DNA from: Sipunculus nudus
Taxonomy: Eukaryota; Annelida; Sipuncula; Golfingiida; Sipunculidae
DNA: 64,000 nt
Direction of reading: 5' to 3'
Assembly: GCA_026874595.1 (NCBI GenBank)
Contig: CM049317.1
Span: 16,911,382 to 16,975,381 of the forward strand
The notes under the pieces: generated by a model
Databases searched by the model: none
What the model was told of the DNA's origin: nothing
Seen by the model: only the letters and a program-made list of their open reading frames with translations
Translations under genes and position numbers: made by a program
Part shown: piece after piece, positions 55,102 to 64,000 of the stretch
Layout: each line of letters begins with the position of its first letter
Position numbering within the stretch: position 1 is the first letter of the stretch

Positions 55102-57594
55102 GCTTGCCGGAAATCTTCGATTTTCGCAAGCTGGTTGGTCAGTCGCGGATGTCTGTCTGTTTGTCTGTCATCTCTCTACAGGTCTCAATTTTGCACCAAT
55201 CACTTTCAAACTTACACACTTTATAGATAATCAAAAATGCAAGAAGCCTATTGTTTTTGGTCAATATAGGTCAAAGGTCAAGGGTCAAGGTCACGACAGG
55301 TATGGTTAACGGTTTTTGCACTATAACTTCGCCATAAATAGGCTTATCCACTTCTGCAATAGCTCATTTTTTTCGTCATCACCTGGCCTTTCTTTTGACA
55401 TGTAGCTTACTTAAATTTGCTGTTACCATGGTTACGCAATTTTGGGGAGAAATCATGGAATTTCGTGATATTTTTCAAATTTGCAGCAATCGTACTGATT
55501 CTGAGATATTTTATGTAACACAAGAATATCTCGAAATTGTTTTTTCATATTTTGGAAATGGCCGCCAGGGGGCGTTGCAGATGAAAAAACATGAAAATTT
55601 GTTTTGGTGCTATACCTCCAGAACTATTAAACATTTGGCCATTTCCATCACAGCACCTTCAACTGGGGTCCATGGGCTTATTTTTGCGCATAGGTGCCAA
55701 AGTGCGCTATTGCCAGATTTCTCTATTTTTGGGGTAAAACTTTTGAATTTTGAAAATATGCAGTTTTCAGCTTCTAACTCTGTCAGTTTTTATGCTGGAG
55801 AGGTCAATTTTTTTGCATCTTGTCGCCCTTGGTGAGTTCTCGGTGATCCAATCAATAATCTTGCAAAATCTCGCACCCTTTTTTCGTCAAACGAGAGTCT
55901 TCGAGATTTCATTAAATATGACCTACAGGTTGCATTTTTTTAACAATGGCTTTGAAATTGATATATTTTGTGTTATTAATAAATATCTCGAAATCAGTTT
56001 TTCATTTTTTGGAAATAGCCACCAGGGGCCGTGGTACCTGAAACACTGTAACATATCATTTTTCTGCAATATCTAAAATAATTTTAAACATGGCACAATT
56101 TTTATCGTTGTATCTTAAACTAGGAACATTGGCTTATTCCTCCGCACATGTAGCTTTGTGCTGCCGTTACCATGGTTACCAAATTTGTGGGTTAAACTTT
56201 ACGATCTGAAAATATGCAGTTTTTGGCTTCTATCTCGGTTAATATTTATGTTTCATGGGTCTAGTTTTTTGCATAAGGCTGCTTCCCCTTGGTTCTAAGT
56301 CATTCAATTGAAAGTCTCGTCAAATTTCGCTCGGTTTATCGTCAAACGAGAAAAAACGAGATTTCACGGAAATGCTTATAACTCGGCGACTTTTACAGCT
56401 ACACAGCTCTAGTTTTCGGCATTTCATAACATATGACCAGCTTGACACGCCAGAAAAAAAATCAGGCCAAATCTTGCACCATATCTCGTCCAGCGAGAAA
56501 AAAACGAGATATCATGGAAATGCTTATAACTAGGCGACTTTAACAGCTTCTCAGGTCTAGTTTTTGGCATTTGGTAACATTTGGCCAACTTGACATAGTA
56601 AAACTGCGATACTTGGCGAAATCTCGCACTATATCTGGTAAAATGTGGAAAAACGAGATTTCACAGAAATGCATACAAGTCGGCGACTTTCACGGCTAGA
56701 CAGGTCTAGTTTTTGGCATTCATTAACATTTGGACGGCTTGGCATGACAAACCTGCAAGACTGGCCAAATCTCGCACCATATCTCGTCAAACGATAAAAA
56801 AGGAGATTTCACAGAAATGCTAATAACTCGGCGACTTTTACAGCTAGACAGATGTAGTTTTCGCCATTTCATAACATTTAGACAGTTTGATATGACAAAC
56901 CTACAAGACTGGCCAAATCCTGCACCATATCTCGTCAAACGAGAAAACACGAGAGTACACGGAAATGCTTATAACTCGGCGACTTTTACAGCTAGACGGA
57001 TCTAGTTTTCGCCATTTCGTAACGTTTGGCCGTCTTGACATAATAAAACTGCTCGTCTTGCCAAATCTCGTACTATATCTCGTCAAGCGAGAAAAAAACA
57101 TGATTTCACGTAAATGCTGATAACACAGCGACTTTTGCAGCTAGACAGGTCTAGTTTCCGGCATTTTGTAATATTTGACAAACCTGACATGACAAAACTG
57201 GAAATCTCGCCAAACCTCGCACCATTTCCCGTCAAACGAGAAAACACGAGATTTCATGCAAATGCTTATAACTCAGCGGCTTTTATAGCTAGACAGGTCT
57301 AGTTTTCGGCATTTCATATCATTTGGCCAGCTTGACATGACAAACCTGAAAACCTCTCACTGCTATTTGTCAAACGAGATTAACGGGATTTCATGAAAAA
57401 AATTTTGAACTTGGTCCCTTTTACACTAGAAAGATATGCAGCTGTTAAAGTTCAGCATGCATAAATAAACATATTATCCGTTTCTGCTGCCCCCACAATG
57501 TTGCTCATTTATATGACTGTTTCTACATGCACTCTCTGTCTATCTGTCTGTATCATTTCCATTTCCGGCAAGCGCGTGACCTCTGGTCATCTTG
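55102..57594. mobile_element. 2.5-kb satellite-bearing insertion, copy B only
   Basis: Copy A reads straight through (CATGTTATTTTCC, about 44353-44365). In B, CATGTTATT is followed by 2.49 kb of foreign DNA and then TTTTCC. The insert begins GCTTGCCGGAAAT (55102-55114) and has the inverse ATTTCCGGCAAGC at 57561-57573, 21 bases before its right edge. The left 1.2 kb has GTCAAGGGTCAAGGTCACGA-like text; the right part is a ~148-bp tandem array. Any target duplication is only 2 bases (TT). No transposase: open frames such as 55395-55835 translate low-complexity repeat. Confidence 0.75.
56360..57386. repeat. Tandem satellite, about seven units of ~148 bp
   Basis: Units start at about 56360, 56507, 56656, 56804, 56952, 57101 and 57249. 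Each contains GAGATTTCACGGAAATGC-like, ATAACTCGGCGACTTTTACA-like, TCTAGTTTTCGGCATTTC-like and CTCGTCAAACGAGAAAA-like phrases. Unit length is very even (146-149 bp), close to nucleosome core length. Unit-to-unit difference is roughly 10-20 per cent. Confidence 0.9.
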
Positions 57595-58638
57595 TTTTCC
57601 TTCGCGGGTGGTTAAATGTTTTAGTAAGACCAACTGGCCGTCGGACCAATGATAGACAGTGGTAAATACGTAATTTTTGGAGTACCATGTCCGCTTATTA
57701 TATCAGTTTACGGCCTTGCTGACTTCTCTGTTAAATATCCATAATTGATAGAGAACTGACGAATGACTACTGTTTATCATTCAAGGTTATGACTAATGTG
57801 TGACTTAATCATGAAGCCTATGCACGTGGCGATTGGAAGTTTCATACAATGAGGTCGTTGCTCTCGGTCATTACTTCTTGGTGGCTTTGCTTGACATAAC
57901 GTCAATTTTGACGTCATCACTGTTCCCTGCATGCCATGTCAAATCACGAGGATTGTAGAAAGATGTCGCATAGTGTGGACTTACAGGAAAATTTGGTCAA
58001 GAAAATTATAATGGTTTCCTGAGTTATTTAACCATTTCCTCTTTAGGATTTATAACAGAATGAATAATACCTTTTGCGAATGAATCTCACATAATATAAT
58101 ATTTCAGACAGAACAAAAGCATGGTCAGCTTATAACATTTATTTGTGCAGGTTATGGAATACATGGCACGCTCCACACGATAATATAAATTTACAGACAA
58201 AATGTTTTGGAACAAAAATTCAGCTCTTACGTCGACGTCCTATCATGAAGATAATAAAAGAAACATAACATTCAATGGTATACATGACGCATACCAACTT
58301 GAAGAAGTAAGTAAAAAAAGGAAAGAATATATTCGTGTATATACTGTGCAAGGGTCGAAATAAGCCATAACATTCAGATATCTGAGAACTAAACCTTAAG
58401 TAATATTTCAAAGATACTGACAACAATTTACCAGCATTGCCTTATAAGATATTAATAACACAGGTCACTAAAATTCAATAATGTCAATTCTAAGAACATT
58501 GTGAGATATACTAATGAGATACAAAACATATATTTTTCTGCTGACATTACGACGAGTGGAAGCGTTCATTGCTTTTTTTTTTTTTGCTTTTTTTTTTATG
58601 GAGGTAACCGTCTCCATTTTTATGCTAACTTAACCACG

Positions 58639-58639
<1 letters not shown>

Positions 58640-58718
<79 letters not shown>

Positions 58719-59048
58719 TGCAATATTCAATTCCGGTTTCGGACTACGTGACAGGACAGGTTCACACGCTTCTGATATCCTGGTGTCAATCAGGGCTGAC
58801 TACTGCACCAGCCGGCCCTTGTTGCGTAATCGTCCCCATTGCTGGGACATACCACCGAGGAATTCCCGAAAGGCACGCTTATTTGTGAGTAAAACACGGT
58901 CGTTGGGCAGGGCCTTCCCATACAGCCTAAAGAGCGCCCCCTGGGAAGGGGCCGACCATGAAAAATCTGACCCCCTATAGGCTGAAATTCGAACTCATGA
59001 TCTCCTGGTTTTGATTCCTGTGCTATACCTCTGAGCCACAGAAGCTGA
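58640..59048 (-). mobile_element. tRNA-derived SINE with (AT)n tail, copy B
   Basis: On the minus strand, box A lies at about 59040-59020 (TGTGGCTCAGAGGTATAGCAC) and box B at about 58998-58984 (ATGAGTTCGAATTTC), then a unique body and an (AT)n tail (58640-58714). These boxes are closer to the tRNA consensus than those of the copy at 45350-45752. Having both copies at the same place in the duplication gives a shared origin. Confidence 0.7.
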
Positions 59049-60590
59049 TTAAGTTCATTGCTCTTTGCTTCCCCCAGGAGGGTATGTGTCTATCCCCGTT
59101 CGTGTTATTGTTTGTGTTGTTTTTTTTTTTTCAATATAACTCGCGCAATCAAGAAAGGAATCTCCTGATTTTTTTGGACATTTTGGGAAAAGGCCAAGGA
59201 AGAATCGATTAGATTTTGGTTATCTGATCTGGGTTATATGATCCGGATTCAAGGAATATTAAAAAATTTAGAATTACCTATGAACGAATGAACCTTGGAA
59301 TATGGTTTTTTGGAATATCCTACAATAAGGACCTCCAAATGGCGAAGGCATGCATTCCTTACAATCTAGATTTCCAGTTAGATATATTCATCTTTTCGCC
59401 CAGTGCGTATTCAGAAGAAGGACTGGTTCCATCACAAATGATCTGTAATAACATACGGTTGAGGTTTTTTTCCTGATTTGCTGTTTTAATACCTCGCCTA
59501 CATTTTAGTCCGTAACCGGAATGGGATTCACCGTATGTACATACTTAGTAAAGCTAGCAAAACTAGAGGCAGTTAATAAACAAAATATCACAAAATCATC
59601 CAACTAATCCCTCATACAGTACCTTAACTTTCCAATGCTTTGCCAGATGATAATTTACAAGGAGAAATCACGTCAATAAAACTCTGGCAAAAATATGATT
59701 TTTCATTTTATGATCGGAAGTAAGAATAAAATCAAATTAAGCGTTTAAAAAACTCCCTCACTTTACAGGTTTAGAACACACTTAACTGACTAAGACTAAA
59801 GCTTATAGAAAACAATCATACATTAGTTATTATACTTAGAGTCAGGAATGAAATATAAACGGTACATTTGCTACTTACATGCTTGGCTCGGCTTAACCAG
59901 CCTCGGTGATACAGGAACAGACAGCTAACATGAACAAATCCCTTATACGTTTGGGAGCGTTTGGTCAAGTTAATATTTTGCCTTCCGCGTTTTTTCTCGT
60001 GATTTCATTGATCTAACTTGTTTATATTCACCCCCTGGCCCCGAGTCTTTTGGTACTGGCTATAGTCCAGCTTCTACCGATTTTGTACCAATTGATATTG
60101 TAATTTTTGGTATCGTACTCAGATGGCATACCGCCTGTCCAGTTCATACCTTAGGAGTTCTATACTTCTGAAATAACCACGTCAATTTTATCAGCTGCAT
60201 CTTTTAGGCACAGTAAAATAATGACAATTATATGAAATCACAGCAGTAATTATAACAACAACAATAAATTGTGATCAGCACGATTATATTCAGCAAAGTG
60301 TTGTTGAAAGCAGGACGACACTCCCCCGCTAAACTTCAGATAAAAATCAAACATTTCACGACCAGCTTCCAATCATATGCTTCGTAGAACTTTCAAAAGT
60401 CTCTTGACTCAAGTCATTTATACCACATCCCTTTAGTATATTCACTTCTCTATATTGGATTGATGATAAATATATGATAATCTTCTTGGCGCTAACTGAT
60501 AAAAATGATGTTCAAGCCCCAGTGTTCCATATATACTCGGGGAATAATAAAAACTTAAAATAAATAATCAATAACTCTATAAGTCCATAA
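59049..60590. other. Non-coding DNA downstream of receptor B
   Basis: Collinear with 45760-47378. No open frame is kept in both copies, so I call no gene. Confidence 0.55.
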
Positions 60591-61523
60591 CTATTGTTGT
60601 CCTGCATTAGGCCCGTTACCAATGTGATATACACCATTTTGAAGTTCTCCATTTTCAGGTCTTCTAAAGATTTTCCTTAAATGCATCTTCAATGATTGTT
60701 TAACCTTTTTACTGAAGAGAATGAAGAGAAAACTGTTGAAGATAGATCCTGTGTAGCCAAACCATAACGGCAAGAACTTTAAGTCTGGTTGAAATAGCAG
60801 TGGTATTATGCAGAAATTGTATACACCGCACACAGCGATGAGAGCCCTGGTAGATTTAAAAGCTTGTAGTATCGGATTTGGCGTTACCGGAACTTCGGCC
60901 GGTTGAACCTGCGAAAGTTTCATTTTAATCTTCTGACGAATCACCACGTACATCATCCAACCGTTTGCAGAAGTAAGAACACTTAGGAGAAGAAAGAAAA
61001 CAACACGCCCGGAGTAATATAAATAGCTATTTTCCTCATTGTTGGCCCATGACATACGGGCTGATGGGTAATATTTGTACGTATTCGTTAGAGCTGAAGG
61101 TCCAAAAAAGGCAACAGAAATGATCCAGACCAACGCACAGGAAATACGCACCTTTGTGTGAGTAACAAGAGTCGCTGATCGCAGGGGTTTCACAATAATG
61201 ATCGTTTTGGTTAAAGATAATGTTGATGCCAGCGCTAATGACGTAAGCGACAAGAAATGAAACAGGAACCGATGAAAGGTTCCTAAAATCTTCCCAGGGT
61301 CTTCTGCTTGAGTCCACGACAAATATGTACTTATCCAACCTATAATTCCCAACAGAAAAGCGCAGGAAAATATTGAAAGCAAAAGTGGAAACACTTTATC
61401 CCTGCGGACATCTTGACAAAGCAAAATCCCGAAAATTGCTGTCGTGTTTGACAGAGAATTGCAAACTGATAATAAAGTCACTATAACATTCTTTGTAATA
61501 TCCACTACGCTGTTATAATCCAT
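60591..61523 (-). CDS. Divergent class A-like seven-transmembrane receptor, copy B (full length, 310 aa)
   Basis: An intronless membrane receptor of rhodopsin-like GPCR build, expected at the cell surface with a very short outside N terminus and no signal peptide. Transmembrane segments lie at about residues 12-36, 44-66, 80-110, 127-147, 170-197, 224-245 and 252-272. Kept class A marks: the TM1 asparagine (N26), the TM4 tryptophan (W133), KPL after TM3 (112-114) and the TM6 proline (P241). Changed marks: no TM2 aspartate, TKT (105-107) for DRY, CIIP (238-241) for CWxP, NSFLF (263-267) for NPxxY, and no cysteine pair between TM3 and loop 2. The start is the first ATG after an in-frame TAG 15 bases upstream. 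Intronless, tandemly duplicated, fast-changing receptors of this sort in molluscs are often candidate chemosensory receptors. The ligand is unknown, and the altered DRY/NPxxY leaves G-protein coupling uncertain. Confidence 0.85.
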   Translation of the reverse strand: MDYNSVVDITKNVIVTLLSVCNSLSNTTAIFGILLCQDVRRDKVFPLLLSIFSCAFLLGIIGWISTYLSWTQAEDPGKILGTFHRFLFHFLSLTSLALASTLSLTKTIIIVKPLRSATLVTHTKVRISCALVWIISVAFFGPSALTNTYKYYPSARMSWANNEENSYLYYSGRVVFFLLLSVLTSANGWMMYVVIRQKIKMKLSQVQPAEVPVTPNPILQAFKSTRALIAVCGVYNFCIIPLLFQPDLKFLPLWFGYTGSIFNSFLFILFSKKVKQSLKMHLRKIFRRPENGELQNGVYHIGNGPNAGQQ

Positions 61524-63205
61524 CTTGAATGCTAGCTACAGCTATATGGTTATATATCTTCTTTAGTCAAAATACAAGAATGACCTGCTCGGGAAAATGT
61601 ACAACTGAGTACCCGGTCGCCTCAAATATTTTTCTTCGTGGGCGCGCCCTCAAATATTCAGCCATTGACAGATGATCTGGCCAGGGGATTGGTTTACAGA
61701 TTTGTCACTATCGATTGAAAATACAGCGAAATGTGTGATGTGGATCCGCACACCTTTAATTAGCACTTTGTGAAACTGAATATCAGACATATCAAACCGG
61801 TTGTGAGATCATTAGAGTTGCTGTGAACATGATTTTTTTAACCATGGCTATTGCAGGGTCAAACATTCCGCCAATTAAAAGTTCGTCTGGGGGGGGGGGG
61901 GGGGTTACAGAGGGACAGAATTGGTCAGCTGCAGCAGCTGTTGCCATTTGTACCAATGCATTTCATAGCTTAAGCTTTGAGCCGAAATAACGCAGGGTGG
62001 ACATGCGGGATATGTTGTTATACGTGATAATTAAGTAGGGCCGCAAACGGACGTGTCTGATTAACCCTTTAGGCATGTCGCGGAACTTGCCTGAGGATCA
62101 CTCCTAAAGCCATCTGTATAAATTATGTGGTTTCTTACTCACTCTGTGTACATATAAATAAACTGTAGGTTATATTGCCTCTGTGATGGATATATGAGCT
62201 TATTTATTTGCAAAGTGTCAGAATGCACAGAACTTGGGGGCACAGTGACAATCACAACAAACTTAGGACCTAAGATGGTCGTTGGCAAATGGGTAGAAGT
62301 TGAAAGAATACTAGTTGCAAAATGTGTCTGCCCACCCCATCATGTTATAAACACGCGGTTTTAAACAAACGTTAAGTCTGTGTGCAGTGGGAGAGGCGTT
62401 TTCTCGCCTATGTTTTTTTTCTAAGGGTGTAAGGCAGATATCGAAATTAGCGTCATAACCAGCAATTGAGCTTTATGTTTTCTCTCTGTACCATCCCTTT
62501 GACATATGCAGTGTTTACTACCTCCTGTTTTATAAGCAAAAATCATTGACTCATACCGGTTATTTTTTCATGTACAGTTATTGAACTTGAACTGCTACTA
62601 TATAACAATAAGGCAAAAAAAAAAAGGTTTATTTCTCAGGCACTTTTTCAGAAATCAATGCGGGCGGGCGATTTTTTATTTTTATTTTTGTGTGTGTGTT
62701 TCGAATAATATATCATATTATCACGGAAAGGCATGACAATGCCATTTTTTTTGCTAAACAAGTAAAGTATTCAATAACAAAGAAACCTTATCAAAATTGT
62801 ATTATTTTATCTTCTTGAAAGAAATGTCCGAGCAGCTGTAGCTTTAAATTGCTATGTTTCTATTAAAAATCAAAATAAAAAAAGTTGATGCGCGGGTTTA
62901 AAATTGATGCGGGCGGTGCCCCAGAACCATACCTTTAATTTTTTGGCCTTACATGTCGTTGTCGCAGTTCAGTTTTCGTGATAATAGTCCAGGGACAATT
63001 GCTTGAAAGAACATCCGTACAAAAAAGTTTATATGACCATAATGAGTTCAAGTCTTTGCACATGTGTATGGGGGGGGGGGGGTCATAAATGCCTTTGCTT
63101 TGCCAGACCTACACCGAATTATGGATAACCATCCCAGACAACCTACTGAGAGTAAAAGGGTTCTTAATTTTGTTTATGTATGTTGTAGCAAAGCTACTCT
63201 GTAGA
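61524..63205. other. Upstream region of receptor B to the end of copy B
   Basis: Collinear with 48249-49985, including the G-run at 61889-61903. No gene recognised. Confidence 0.5.
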
Positions 63206-64000
63206 TGTACATACTTAGATTAAGAATAAGATAAGAAGGCAGATAAAAGTGGAGGTGGTTATGTTTACCAAAGGATCATAAAAAATCAAGGTATGACCTG
63301 TCGCAAAATTAAAGTTCATGGTTGGCAGTGTGAATGGCAGCACATTTTTTTTCTATTTTGAGAGACATCCAGACGATTTCAGATGATTTCTGTCTCATCC
63401 TTACTGGTCTTACTGGTCTTTTGGCCCGGTTTCTTCTCGTTGTGTTTCGCAGGATCACGGGGTGCATGCTCCCAAGGTACCCATAGTAGAAGTTAGAAGG
63501 TAATTCGTTCTCCATCTGCATTCCGCCCATGACCAAGATACAGTCACTGCTGAGTGGAGAGGGCCTCACCAAATGGTGGAAATTATGAAAAAAAATCAAT
63601 TTAAACTTTTTTCTTCTCTTTTTTTATCTACTCCCCAGATCTATAAATAAAATGTCTGATATTCAAAAGGTGACCGCTTGGTACAATATTAGTCAAAGAT
63701 GACATATTTGCAACTCATATCATTTTTTATCTTGACCTAAACCAGAGGTCGTTCACTTTCCATAGTCGATTCACCATTGCAGTTATGCTTGGGGGTTCGG
63801 GTGTTGGTGGTTTCTAAGGATCGCTCGGTGTTAGCAATCATTTAAGTTATTTAATAATTAAAAAAAAAACGTTTGAAACCGGATGGGGGGGGGGCATGAG
63901 CTATTTTATCGGGACAAAGGTTTTTAAACGGGCGGAGTGTGCGGTCATGTTTTACCAGAACAAAGATTTGAGACGGGCGGGACGTGCGGCCATCTGTTTG
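63206..64000. other. Right flank of the duplication, no supported gene
   Basis: Unique DNA. A minus-strand frame of 96 codons (63599-63309) is open but carries no domain I can defend. A G-run lies at 63885-63894. Confidence 0.35.

Larger units (their letters stand above)
51484..63205. repeat. Segmental duplication, copy B
   Basis: Direct-orientation paralogue of 37027-49990. It lacks A's three extra segments and carries its own: an inverted-repeat element (52028-52461), a GC-rich insert (52804-53156) and a 2.5-kb element (55102-57594). Gene order is conserved: the SINE and receptor are both on the minus strand. Confidence 0.85.

Noticed and set aside
55395-55835. 146-codon open frame, plus strand
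   Set aside because: It lies in the left part of the copy-B-specific element, reads repetitive low-complexity DNA with related phrases nearby, and has no domain.
63309-63599. 96-codon minus-strand frame with a SSDCILVMGG segment reminiscent of a kelch repeat start
   Set aside because: A single GG-containing segment without the rest of a kelch blade is not enough, and composition does not differ from the surroundings.

Overview
The window is AT-rich eukaryotic DNA, most likely from a marine invertebrate and probably a bivalve or other mollusc. The basis is repeat texture: long (AT)n tracts, GACGG-rich element ends, elements bounded by CTCAGCTG inverted termini, a tRNA-derived SINE, and lineage-type intronless receptor genes. 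The organism call is inference. Genes are sparse. The only intact cellular genes I can support are two copies of a divergent seven-transmembrane receptor. The rest is transposon-derived or featureless.

Layout. 1-11.3 kb holds two hAT transposons. hAT1 is nearly full length, with a probable first exon at 522-595, a 5.4-kb intron filled with other elements, and a main exon at 6048-8470 that carries four in-frame stops and one frameshift. hAT2 (9.83-11.34 kb) is cut at its 5' end but keeps an open 398-residue catalytic part and its right terminal repeat. A ~180-bp repeat occurs left of hAT1, between the two, and right against hAT2. 12.54-14.37 kb is a Mutator-like non-autonomous element with long inverted repeats and a perfect 9-bp target duplication; it encloses a hammerhead-like hairpin. 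14.4-26.3 kb is mostly non-coding, with short inverted-repeat elements, a GTCTAGAC palindrome cluster and diverged repeat arrays. 26.3-28.7 kb is a broken Ty3/Gypsy fossil with pol parts on opposite strands. 29.7-36.4 kb has no supported gene. It holds a GAGTAC-rich inverted-repeat element, and at 36.36-36.77 kb a hAT-type MITE with an 8-bp target duplication.

The right half is a tandem segmental duplication. Copy A is about 37.03-49.99 kb and copy B about 51.48-63.2 kb, separated by 1.5 kb of single-copy spacer. Each copy carries, on the minus strand, one receptor gene and one tRNA-derived SINE. The copies differ by several large insertions, so each acts as the other's empty-site control. 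In copy A the receptor has a nonsense change that removes the last 21 residues; copy B is full length (310 aa). The receptor lacks several class A landmarks (TKT for DRY, CIIP for CWxP, NSFLF for NPxxY).

I see no defence system, operon-like cluster or other multi-gene machinery. The most informative material is the receptor pair, the copy-specific insertions including a 2.5-kb element with a ~148-bp satellite, a possible retroposed GC-rich fragment in copy B, the Mutator-like element, and two hammerhead-core hairpins.
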